A stretch of 32,234 nt of DNA from NCBI GenBank assembly GCA_019415925.1, contig DXYG01000026.1, positions 1 through 32,234 of the forward strand, written 5' to 3'. Position numbers and translations under genes: made by a program. This document shows, piece by piece, positions 18,150 to 25,081 of this stretch; positions within the stretch are counted from its first letter, which is position 1, and every line of letters begins with the position of its first letter. The DNA is from Clostridiales bacterium (lineage in GTDB: Bacteria > Bacillota > Clostridia > Oscillospirales > Acutalibacteraceae). A model generated the notes under the pieces. The model was not told where the DNA came from and made no database searches. It was given only the letters and a program-made list of their open reading frames with translations.

Positions 18150-19217
18150 TCAGTCTATTCGTTTGTCGCAGAAATCACACATTGTCATTCCAAGCTTTTC
18201 ATAACTCAGATTAGGCAGATATTTCTCTGTTTGTGTTATGCACTTTGGATTCGAGCATCTGTGTTCAATAATATTTGTTTTTCTTGCAGCAATCGTGAAA
18301 TCTTCGTCCTGCAAAAGCATAAGAATAAGCGCCATTCTGCCGTACATTCCGTACTGAGCTTGCTTAAAGTACAGCGCTCTCGGGTCGTCGTCAATGTCAA
18401 CCGTAATTTCATTTACTCTCGGCAGGGGATGAAGAATAATCATATCATCCTTTGCTCGGTCAAGCTTTTCTCTGTCGAGTACAAAAACGTTCTTTTGTGC
18501 CTCGTATTCTTCATCATTTTTAAATCGTTCACGCTGGATTCTTGTCATATAAAGCACGTCAATGTCGGTGATTGCTTCGGCAAGACTGTGAGAAATTTCA
18601 TACTTACAGCCGTTCTTTTCAAGAATGTCAATAATATAAAGCGGTACGCTTAATTCTTTTGTAGAAATAAGTACAAAAGAATTATTTTCATATTTTGCGA
18701 GTGTTTTAATCAGTGAATGAACAGTTCTGCCGTTTAGTAAGTCACCGCAAACGCCGATTTTCAGATTATCAAGTCTGCCTTTTTCACAGCTTAATGTTAC
18801 AATATCTGTCAATGTCTGAGTAGGGTGGAGATGACCGCCGTCACCGCAGTTAATAACAGGAACGTCGGCATAAAGAGATGATGCCATAGCCGTACCCTCA
18901 ACAGGGTGTCTTATTGCGATTATATCAGCATATCCGCTTATAATTTTAATGGTATCTTTCAGACTTTCTCCCTTTGCAACCGAAGAATTCATAGGGTTGT
19001 CAAATCCGATAGTACGTCCGCCGAGCTTAAGCATAGCCGTCTGAAAAGACATCTGAGTTCTTGTGCTCGGTTCATAGAAAAGCGTTGCAAGGATTTTTCC
19101 GTCACAGGCGTGTCTGTAATCGGCAGGACTCTGCATAATTTTCTTGGCTTTTCTGATAATTTTGTCAATCTGCTCGGGTGACATAGCCTCAAGGTCAATC
19201 AAGTTTTTGTTAGTCAT
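18150..19217 (-). CDS. pyrB: Aspartate carbamoyltransferase with fused PyrI-type zinc domain
   Basis: Catalyses carbamoyl phosphate plus aspartate to carbamoyl aspartate, the committed step of pyrimidine synthesis. The catalytic part (about residues 1-305) has FYEPSTRTQMSF with the carbamoyl-phosphate loop at 51-54, HPTQTLTDI and LHPLPRVNEI. The C-terminus adds about 45 residues with Cys321-x4-Cys326-x20-Cys347-x2-Cys350. This is the zinc-binding layout of the C-terminal domain of the regulatory chain PyrI, without the nucleotide-binding domain. The frame is open to 19265. The start at 19217 is chosen because it puts STRT at the usual position, but no strong Shine-Dalgarno is present there or at the alternative ATG (19247). 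No PyrR-binding leader or attenuator was recognised. Confidence 0.93.
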   Translation of the reverse strand: MTNKNLIDLEAMSPEQIDKIIRKAKKIMQSPADYRHACDGKILATLFYEPSTRTQMSFQTAMLKLGGRTIGFDNPMNSSVAKGESLKDTIKIISGYADIIAIRHPVEGTAMASSLYADVPVINCGDGGHLHPTQTLTDIVTLSCEKGRLDNLKIGVCGDLLNGRTVHSLIKTLAKYENNSFVLISTKELSVPLYIIDILEKNGCKYEISHSLAEAITDIDVLYMTRIQRERFKNDEEYEAQKNVFVLDREKLDRAKDDMIILHPLPRVNEITVDIDDDPRALYFKQAQYGMYGRMALILMLLQDEDFTIAARKTNIIEHRCSNPKCITQTEKYLPNLSYEKLGMTMCDFCDKRID

Positions 19218-19353
19218 AAAACCACAGCTTTCATTGATTTTTTTCATTTTACCAAAAATAAGCACAATTTTAATATATTTAAAAGAAAAATGAAAGATTA
19301 ATATGTGAAATAGGATAGTCTTTTTTATGAATTTAGGAAATAAGAAATTTTAC

Positions 19354-19382
19354 TTGATTTTTCATTTTTATTAGTGTATAAT
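19354..19382 (+). promoter_or_regulatory. Promoter of the tRNA-Leu gene
   Basis: TTGATT (19354-19359) and TATAAT (19377-19382) are 17 bases apart. The mature tRNA begins 13 bases after the -10, so the 5' leader removed by RNase P is only a few bases long. Confidence 0.85.
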
Positions 19383-19395
19383 ATCAAATGCATTA

Positions 19396-19482
19396 GCCGG
19401 TGTGATGGAATTGGCAGACGTGACGGACTCAAAATCCGTTGATGGCGACATCGTGCGGGTTCGAGTCCCGCCACCGGCACCA
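19396..19482 (+). tRNA. tRNA-Leu (anticodon CAA)
   Basis: Acceptor arms GCCGGTG (19396-19402) and CACCGGC (19472-19478) pair perfectly. The discriminator A and an encoded CCA follow (19480-19482). The anticodon stem is ACGGA/TCCGT around CTCAAAA, giving anticodon CAA, which reads UUG. A long variable arm (GATGGCGACATC) and the T-loop GGTTCGAGTCC are present. The 87-base size and long variable arm are typical of tRNA-Leu. Confidence 0.97.
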
Positions 19483-19580
19483 GTCGAGTGCCTCGACACG
19501 CAGATCGCGTTCGGGGCATTCTTCTTTTTTGAGTTAATTTCTCGCGTCAGAGATGACATCTTTTTTATGACCTATTGACA
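19483..19580 (+). repeat. Tandem terminator repeat, copy 1 of 3 (98 bp)
   Basis: Begins on the base after the tRNA CCA. Differs from copy 2 by one T-tract indel/substitution and one G/A change. It contains the hairpin GTCGAG-tgc-CTCGAC (19483-19497), the overlapping larger terminator stem (19488-19519), and a second half ending in CCTATTGACA. Confidence 0.95.
19488..19530 (+). terminator. Terminator of tRNA-Leu in repeat copy 1
   Basis: GTGCCTCGACACGC (19488-19501) pairs with GCGTTCGGGGCAT (19507-19519) with one bulged C, two G-T pairs and a 5-base loop. TCTTCTTTTTT follows. It is mutually exclusive with the small hairpin at 19483-19497, because both use CTCGAC. Confidence 0.85.
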
Positions 19581-19677
19581 GTCGAGTGCCTCGACACGCA
19601 GATCGCGTTCGGGGCATTCTTTTTTTTGAGTTAATTTCTCGCGTCAGAGATGACATCTTTTTTATAACCTATTGACA
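19581..19677 (+). repeat. Tandem terminator repeat, copy 2 of 3 (97 bp)
   Basis: Nearly identical to copy 1 along its full length, beginning with the same 20-base hairpin-forming start and ending in CCTATTGACA. The near identity suggests a recent duplication or ongoing sequence exchange between copies. Confidence 0.95.
19586..19627 (+). terminator. Terminator hairpin in repeat copy 2
   Basis: Same stem as in copy 1, followed by an eight-T run. It lies about 100 bases past the tRNA and would catch readthrough from the first terminator. Confidence 0.75.
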
Positions 19678-19772
19678 GTCGAGTGCCTCGACACGCAAAT
19701 TGCATACGGGGCATTTGTTTTTTATAATTAATTGCTTGCATCAGTGTGAGCATTTTTCATAACAGGTTGACA
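19678..19772 (+). repeat. Tandem terminator repeat, copy 3 of 3 (95 bp, diverged)
   Basis: The first 20 bases are identical to copies 1 and 2. The inner part of the large stem and the second half have changed, but the outer stem arms, the T-run and the terminal TTGACA are kept. This is the oldest or least constrained copy. Confidence 0.9.
19683..19723 (+). terminator. Terminator hairpin in repeat copy 3
   Basis: The outer arms GTGCCTCG and CGGGGCAT still pair over 8 bp and a T-run follows. The inner stem has mismatches, so this copy should be weaker than copies 1 and 2. Confidence 0.6.
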
Positions 19773-19774
19773 TT

Positions 19775-19800
19775 GCACTCACATATTGTGGGTGCTTTTT
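19775..19800 (+). terminator. Fourth, unrelated terminator ending the repeat array
   Basis: GCACTCACA (19775-19783) pairs with TGTGGGTGC (19787-19795) around a 3-base loop, with one G-T pair, and is followed directly by TTTTT. It sits where a fourth repeat would begin, right after a TTGACA, but its sequence is different. The stretch 19801-19892 is AT-rich and holds nothing I can name. Confidence 0.8.
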
Positions 19801-19892
19801 CTTTTTCTATACAGTTCATTTTTCCAAAAAATAACCTAATTTGCTGAAATTTTAAAAAAATATGTAAAAATTTATTTTTAATTCTAATACGG

Positions 19893-19921
19893 TTGCTAAT
19901 TTTCAAAATCTATATTATAAT
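19893..19921 (+). promoter_or_regulatory. Promoter of the purine operon
   Basis: TTGCTA (19893-19898) and TATAAT (19916-19921) are 17 bases apart, giving a leader of about 70 bases before purC. No purine riboswitch core was recognised in the leader. Confidence 0.7.
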
Positions 19922-19946
19922 ATATGTTGTATTCTTATTTTGTTTT

Positions 19947-19979
19947 GGCTTTTTTAATCGAAAATCTGATTATAAAGCC
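19947..19979 (+). promoter_or_regulatory. Leader hairpin just before the purC ribosome site
   Basis: GGCTTT (19947-19952) pairs with AAAGCC (19974-19979), extended inside by TAATC with GATTA around an 8-base loop. It ends 8 bases before GGAGG (19987-19991). No T-run follows, so it is not a terminator. It may stabilise the mRNA or modulate initiation. Confidence 0.45.
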
Positions 19980-19999
19980 GCAGTATGGAGGAATTAATA

Positions 20000-20707
20000 A
20001 TGGAAAAGAAAGAACTTCTCTATGAGGGAAAAGCTAAAAAAGTATTCGCAACCGATAACCCTGATTATTGCATCGTTTCCTACAAGGATGATGCAACTGC
20101 ATTCAACGGCGAAAAGAAGGGTACAATCATCGGCAAGGGCGTTGTAAACAACCGTATGAGCAACTTTATGTTCAAGCTCCTTGAAAAAGACGGAATTGCA
20201 ACAGACTTTGTTGAAGAGTTAAGCGACAGAGATACAGTATTAAAGAAGGTTGAAATTGTTCCTTTGGAAGTAATTGTAAGAAATAAGGCAGCAGGCAGTC
20301 TTTCAAAGCGACTTGGTCTGCCCGAAGGTACACCTATGAAAACTCCCGTGCTCGAGTTCTGCTACAAGAACGACGATTTGGGCGACCCGATGGTAAATGA
20401 ATACCACATCCTTGCAGCAGGCTTTGCTACAAAGGAGGAAATCGACACAATCTCAAAAATGGCACTTCGCATCAACGAACTTATGGTTGAGTTCTTCAAG
20501 GAATGTAACGTTGACTTAATCGACTTCAAGATTGAGTTCGGCAGATTCCACGGTCAGATTTTACTCGCTGACGAAATTTCTCCCGATACCTGCCGTTTCT
20601 GGGATATGGACACTCAGGAGAAGCTTGACAAAGACCGTTTCCGTCGTGATATGGGCGGCGTAGAAGAGGCTTATGCCGAAATGATGAAGCGTATCGGTCT
20701 TGCATAA
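20000..20707 (+). CDS. purC: Phosphoribosylaminoimidazole-succinocarboxamide synthase
   Basis: SAICAR synthetase: joins aspartate to CAIR with ATP in de novo purine synthesis. The 235-residue protein begins LLYEGKAKKVF and carries SYKDDATAFNGEKKG, LEVIVRNKAAGSLSKRLG and LIDFKIEFGR, which are the ATP and substrate-binding blocks of the family. Length is typical. An upstream in-frame ATG (19985) contains the GGAGG ribosome site, so the ATG at 20000 is the real start. First gene of the purine operon; purF follows after 44 bases. Confidence 0.96.
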   Translation: MEKKELLYEGKAKKVFATDNPDYCIVSYKDDATAFNGEKKGTIIGKGVVNNRMSNFMFKLLEKDGIATDFVEELSDRDTVLKKVEIVPLEVIVRNKAAGSLSKRLGLPEGTPMKTPVLEFCYKNDDLGDPMVNEYHILAAGFATKEEIDTISKMALRINELMVEFFKECNVDLIDFKIEFGRFHGQILLADEISPDTCRFWDMDTQEKLDKDRFRRDMGGVEEAYAEMMKRIGLA

Positions 20708-20751
20708 TTAAATAAATTAACCGCAATTTCTATAAAACGGATGGTGGAACC

Positions 20752-22206
20752 TTGAACTTTTCTTTCGATAATTTTGCAAAAGAGGGACTGCACGAGGAGT
20801 GCGGCGTATTCGGAATATTCAGCGACGGCACAATCAACCCTGCCTACGCTTGCTATAACGGTCTTCTTGCACTTCAGCACAGAGGTCAGGAAAGCTGCGG
20901 AATCGCTGTATCCGATGACGGTGTAATTGATTATCATAAAAATATGGGTCTTGTTACCGAAGTGTTCAACAACAGTATTCTTGACTCATTAAACGGTCAA
21001 ATGGGTATTTCCCACGTTCGTTATTCAACGGCAGGCGGCTCTGTGCTTGAAAATGCACAGCCGCTTGTTATGCGTTATGTAAAGGGTACTCTTTCGGTTG
21101 CCCACAACGGCAATCTTACCAACGCCCTTGAAATCCGCAGACAGCTTGAACAGCGTGGCGCAATATTCCAGACAACAATAGATTCAGAGGTTATCTGCTA
21201 CGTTATAGCAAGGGAAAGACTAAAGTGTCATACCGTTGAAGAAGCTGTTGCACGTACAATGCAGGTAATTGAGGGTGCATATTCACTGCTCGTTATGAGT
21301 CCGAGAAAGCTTATTGCCGCCCGTGACCCTCACGGATTCCGTCCGCTTTGTATGGGAAAATACAACGATTCAATTGTTTTTGCAAGCGAAAGTGCGGCGC
21401 TTGACGCCTGCGGAGCTGAATATATACGTGACGTTGAGCCGGGTGAAATTGTCGTTGTCAACAACGACGGCGTTCGCAGTATAAAACCCGACTTCGGCGA
21501 AAAGAAAAAGTCACTCTGCATTTTTGAGTATATCTACTTTGCAAGAAGCGACTCCTTTATCGACGGTGTAAGCGTGTATGAGGCAAGAAAGCAGGCAGGA
21601 CGAATTCTAGCAAGGACATATCCTGTTGAAGCTGATATGGTAATAGGCGTTCCCGAATCGGGAATCGACGCCGCAATCGGATACAGTGAGGAATCCGGAA
21701 TACCGTACGAAAAGGCTATTGTAAAGAACAGCTACATCGGCAGAACCTTTATCAAGCCAAGTCAGAAGGAACGTATGAAAAGCGTTAAAATCAAGCTCAA
21801 TCCTATTGCCGATATGGTTAAAGGCAAGAGAGTTGTTATGATTGACGACAGTATCGTGCGTGGTACAACCGTTGACAGAATCGTCACAATGTTACGTGAG
21901 GCCGGCGCAAAAGAGGTTCATATGCGTATCAGCTCACCGCCGTTTATGTGGCCTTGCTATTACGGTACCGACATTCCCTCACGTGGCGAGCTTATAGCCT
22001 GCAATCATACAATAGAAGAAATTACAAAATTAAGCGGAGCTGATTCGCTCGGATATTTACCCGTTGAGTCGCTCCACGAAATGATAAATTACGCCCCGAT
22101 AGGATTCTGCGACGGTTGTTTTACCGGCAATTATCCTGCTCAGATTACCAAAGAAACCTTCAAAGGTAAGGAACGCGGCGGAATGAATTTTGATAAAAAA
22201 TGTTAA
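20752..22206 (+). CDS. purF: Amidophosphoribosyltransferase
   Basis: First committed enzyme of purine synthesis: transfers the glutamine amide nitrogen to PRPP. The 484-residue protein is made with a 16-residue propeptide before the nucleophile Cys17 in HEECGVFG, which must become the N-terminus. The glutaminase domain has LQHRGQESCG and the PRPP loop is VVMIDDSIVRGTT. Cysteines in KKSLCIF, MWPCYYG and GFCDGCFTG match the [4Fe-4S] ligands of the Bacillus-type enzyme, which is oxygen-sensitive and processed. Starts with TTG at 20752 after GGTGG (20743-20747). No in-frame ATG is suitably placed. Confidence 0.96.
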   Translation: MNFSFDNFAKEGLHEECGVFGIFSDGTINPAYACYNGLLALQHRGQESCGIAVSDDGVIDYHKNMGLVTEVFNNSILDSLNGQMGISHVRYSTAGGSVLENAQPLVMRYVKGTLSVAHNGNLTNALEIRRQLEQRGAIFQTTIDSEVICYVIARERLKCHTVEEAVARTMQVIEGAYSLLVMSPRKLIAARDPHGFRPLCMGKYNDSIVFASESAALDACGAEYIRDVEPGEIVVVNNDGVRSIKPDFGEKKKSLCIFEYIYFARSDSFIDGVSVYEARKQAGRILARTYPVEADMVIGVPESGIDAAIGYSEESGIPYEKAIVKNSYIGRTFIKPSQKERMKSVKIKLNPIADMVKGKRVVMIDDSIVRGTTVDRIVTMLREAGAKEVHMRISSPPFMWPCYYGTDIPSRGELIACNHTIEEITKLSGADSLGYLPVESLHEMINYAPIGFCDGCFTGNYPAQITKETFKGKERGGMNFDKKC

Positions 22207-22239
22207 GTAACTAATCCAAATTTTGAAAGGATGTATATA

Positions 22240-23676
22240 ATGGAAAAAAATACATATGAATCACCCTTGTCAGCACGTTATGCCAGCAAGGAAATGAAGT
22301 ATATATTTTCTCCCAATAAAAAGTTCAGAACATGGCGCAAGCTCTGGATTGCTCTTGCAGAATCAGAAATGGAGCTTGGTCTGCCGATAACACAGGAGCA
22401 GATTGATGAACTCAAGGCTCACGCTGACGACATCAATTATGAAGTTGCTCAGGAGAGGGAAAAGCTTGTTCGTCACGACGTTATGTCGCACGTTTATGCT
22501 TACGGTGTACAGTGCCCAAATGCAAAGGGTATTATCCACCTCGGTGCAACCTCCTGCTATGTCGGTGATAATACCGATATTATCATAATGACAGAGGGCT
22601 TACAGCTTATCAGAAATAAGCTTGTCACCGTTATACGCAACCTTTCAAAATTTGCTGATGAATACAAGGCTCTTCCGACTCTTGCGTTCACTCATTTTCA
22701 GCCTGCACAGCCCACAACGGTAGGCAAGAGAGCAACACTCTGGATTCAGGATCTTTTAATGGATTTAGAGGATGTTGAGTATCAGCTTTCAAAAGCAAAG
22801 CTTCTCGGCTCAAAGGGCACAACAGGCACACAGGCAAGTTTCCTTGAACTCTTTGACGGTAACCACGAGAAATGCAAGGAACTTGATAAAAAGATAGCTG
22901 AGAAAATGGGATATAAGGCTTGCTTCCCTGTATCGGGACAGACCTATTCAAGAAAGCTTGACTCGCAGTTTTTGAATGTTCTTGCAGGAATTGCACAGTC
23001 AGCGTCGAAATTCTCAAATGATATAAGACTTTTACAGCACCTCAAAGAGGTTGAAGAGCCTTTCGAGAAGAATCAGATTGGTTCATCTGCAATGGCATAC
23101 AAGCGCAATCCTATGAGAAGCGAGCGTATCGGTTCACTTTCAAGATACGTTATGTGCGACGTGTTAAACGGCTACTTCACTACTGCAACACAGTGGTTTG
23201 AAAGAACTCTTGATGACTCTGCAAACAAGCGTCTGAGTATTCCCGAAGCTTTCCTTGCTGTTGACGGAATTCTTTCACTCTATGCAAACGTGGCTGACGG
23301 ACTTGTGGTATATCCAAAGGTTATCGAACAGCGTTTAAGAAAAGAGCTTCCGTTTATGGCTACAGAAAATATTATGATGGACGCCGTAAAGAAGAGAGGC
23401 GCTGACCGTCAGCAGCTCCACGAGAGAATCCGTGTTCATTCAATGGCGGCTTCAAAGGTCATTAAAGAAGAGGGCGGCGAAAACGACCTTTTAGAGCGTA
23501 TTGCAAACGACGAAGCATTCGGCGTAACTCTTGAAGAACTCGAAAACATTCTTCAGCCTGAAAAATACACAGGCAGGGCAAAGGAACAGACAGAGGATTT
23601 CTTAAACGACTTTGTAAATCCGGCACTTGAAAAGTACAAGGACATTGAGTCCGACAAACCTGAAATTAATGTATAA
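22240..23676 (+). CDS. purB: Adenylosuccinate lyase
   Basis: Cleaves fumarate from SAICAR and from adenylosuccinate, so it acts twice in AMP synthesis. The 478-residue protein shows the fumarase/aspartase superfamily signature GSSAMAYKRNPMRSER, an upstream substrate motif HLGATSCYVGDN, and TFSHF-like THFQPAQPTTVGKRA. An ATG at 22231 directly follows AAAGG with no spacing. The in-frame ATG at 22240 has 9 bases and gives the usual short N-terminus, so it is preferred. Lies 33 bases after purF. Confidence 0.96.
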   Translation: MEKNTYESPLSARYASKEMKYIFSPNKKFRTWRKLWIALAESEMELGLPITQEQIDELKAHADDINYEVAQEREKLVRHDVMSHVYAYGVQCPNAKGIIHLGATSCYVGDNTDIIIMTEGLQLIRNKLVTVIRNLSKFADEYKALPTLAFTHFQPAQPTTVGKRATLWIQDLLMDLEDVEYQLSKAKLLGSKGTTGTQASFLELFDGNHEKCKELDKKIAEKMGYKACFPVSGQTYSRKLDSQFLNVLAGIAQSASKFSNDIRLLQHLKEVEEPFEKNQIGSSAMAYKRNPMRSERIGSLSRYVMCDVLNGYFTTATQWFERTLDDSANKRLSIPEAFLAVDGILSLYANVADGLVVYPKVIEQRLRKELPFMATENIMMDAVKKRGADRQQLHERIRVHSMAASKVIKEEGGENDLLERIANDEAFGVTLEELENILQPEKYTGRAKEQTEDFLNDFVNPALEKYKDIESDKPEINV

Positions 23677-23692
23677 TAATTTGTATCATATA

Positions 23693-23716
23693 TGCAGTAT
23701 CTGACTGACTACTGCA
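23693..23716 (+). other. Intercistronic hairpin between purB and purA
   Basis: TGCAGTA (23693-23699) and TACTGCA (23710-23716) form a perfect 7-bp stem with a 10-base loop, just before AAGGAG of purA. No T-run follows, so it is more likely a processing or stability element than a terminator. Confidence 0.45.
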
Positions 23717-23731
23717 AGAAGGAGTTTAACT

Positions 23732-25009
23732 ATGGTAAAAGCAATTGTAGGCGCTAACTGGGGTGACGAGGGTAAGGGTAAAATTACCGACGTTCTTGCC
23801 AACGACAGCGATATCGTAATCCGCTTTCAGGGCGGTGCAAACGCAGGTCACACAATCGTAAATGACTACGGAAAATTCGCTCTTCACCAGTTACCGTCAG
23901 GTGTTTTTCATCAGAATATAACAAACATCATCGGCAACGGAGTAGCTTTCAGCGTTGAGAATTTTATAAAGGAAATGGCTCACCTTAAAGAAAGAGGAGT
24001 TCCCGAGCCTAACATCATCATTTCCGACAGAGCGCAGATTGTGATGCCTTATCACGTTGCATTTGACTGCTACGAGGAAGAACGCCTTGGCAAAAATTCT
24101 TTCGGTTCAACAAAAAGCGGTATTGCCCCTTTCTATTCCGATAAGTATTCAAAAATCGGTTTCCAGATTAACGAGCTTTACGATGACCCCGATTCTCTTA
24201 AAGAGAAAATACATCACGCACTTGAAATCAAAAACGCAACTCTTACAAACCTCTACCATAAAGACCCTATTACCGAAGAAGAGGTTTTCGATAAGCTTAT
24301 GGAGTACAAGGAGCTTCTTGCGCCTTATGTAGGCGACGCTTTCACCTTTATTCATAAAGCGCTCAAAGAGGGAAAGAATATTCTTCTGGAAGGTCAGCTT
24401 GGCTCACTTAAAGACACCGACTTCGGTATCTACCCGATGGTTACTTCTTCAAACACAATCGCAGGCTACGGCGCAGTAGGCGCAGGTATTCCTCCCTACG
24501 AAATCAAGGATGTTATCACAGTTGTAAAGGCATATTCAAGCGCAGTAGGTGCAGGCGAGTTTGTTTCCGAAATCTTCGGTGAAGAAGCAGACGAACTTCG
24601 CAGACGCGGCGGTGACGGCGGCGAATTCGGCGCAACAACCGGCAGACCACGTCGTATGGGTTGGCTTGACCTCGTTGCAACACGCTACGGCTGTATGGTA
24701 CAGGGTGCAACACAGGTTGCATTCACTGTTCTTGATGTTCTCGGTTATCTCGACGAAATTCCTGTATGCGTAGGCTATGAGCTTGACGGTGAGGTTATCG
24801 ACTACTTCCCGTCAACAACAAAGCTTAAGAGATGCAAACCCATTCTCAAAAAACTCAAGGGCTGGAAATGTTCAATTTCCGGAATTACAGAATATGACAA
24901 GCTTCCCAAGGAATGTCGTGAATACATTGAGTTTGCCGAAAAAGAAATCGGCGTACCGATTACAATGGTATCAAACGGTCCTGCAAGAAGCGATATAATT
25001 TACAGATAA
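23732..25009 (+). CDS. purA: Adenylosuccinate synthetase
   Basis: Joins IMP and aspartate using GTP to give adenylosuccinate, the first step of the AMP branch. The 425-residue protein has the N-terminal GANWGDEGKGK phosphate loop with its catalytic Asp, GGANAGHTI, a central EGQLGSLKDTDFGIYPMVTSSN block and TTGRPRRMGWLDL. Length is normal. AAGGAG is 8-10 bases upstream of the ATG. With purB it completes IMP to AMP. Confidence 0.97.
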   Translation: MVKAIVGANWGDEGKGKITDVLANDSDIVIRFQGGANAGHTIVNDYGKFALHQLPSGVFHQNITNIIGNGVAFSVENFIKEMAHLKERGVPEPNIIISDRAQIVMPYHVAFDCYEEERLGKNSFGSTKSGIAPFYSDKYSKIGFQINELYDDPDSLKEKIHHALEIKNATLTNLYHKDPITEEEVFDKLMEYKELLAPYVGDAFTFIHKALKEGKNILLEGQLGSLKDTDFGIYPMVTSSNTIAGYGAVGAGIPPYEIKDVITVVKAYSSAVGAGEFVSEIFGEEADELRRRGGDGGEFGATTGRPRRMGWLDLVATRYGCMVQGATQVAFTVLDVLGYLDEIPVCVGYELDGEVIDYFPSTTKLKRCKPILKKLKGWKCSISGITEYDKLPKECREYIEFAEKEIGVPITMVSNGPARSDIIYR

Positions 25010-25018
25010 TATTTAAGA

Positions 25019-25051
25019 GGCTGCCTCAAAGTAACTGATTTTGAGACAGCC
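25019..25051 (+). other. Hairpin between purA and guaA
   Basis: GGCTGCCTCAAA (25019-25030) pairs with TTTGAGACAGCC (25040-25051) with one C-A mismatch and a 9-base loop. The following CGCTTGTTAATAG is not a strong T-run, so it should allow partial readthrough and could lower guaA expression relative to the upstream pur genes. Confidence 0.55.
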
Positions 25052-25081
25052 GCTTGTTAATAGAAAGGAAGATGAGAGGAT

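Noticed and set aside
19222..19320. pyrB promoter
   Set aside because: The region is very AT-rich and a TTTCAT-17-TAAAAT match exists, but several equally weak alternatives do too, so no site was called.
19321..19332. Sequence upstream of the tRNA as a fourth repeat remnant
   Set aside because: It shares only a TCTTTTTTATGA string with the end of copy 1. That is low-complexity and too short to claim homology.
19320..19560. Two minus-strand open frames overlapping the tRNA and first repeat
   Set aside because: They run across the tRNA-Leu gene in antisense, have no ribosome site, and are explained by the tRNA and hairpins.
19575..19580. TTGACA at the ends of the repeats as -35 boxes
   Set aside because: No -10-like sequence lies 16-18 bases downstream; that position is occupied by the GC-rich hairpin.
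19483..19772. Repeat array as a CRISPR
   Set aside because: Units are about 97 bp, contiguous and nearly identical along their length, with no short repeats alternating with unique spacers and no cas genes nearby.
19922..19999. Purine riboswitch in the purC leader
   Set aside because: I could not find the conserved three-way junction elements; only one simple hairpin is present and the leader is short.
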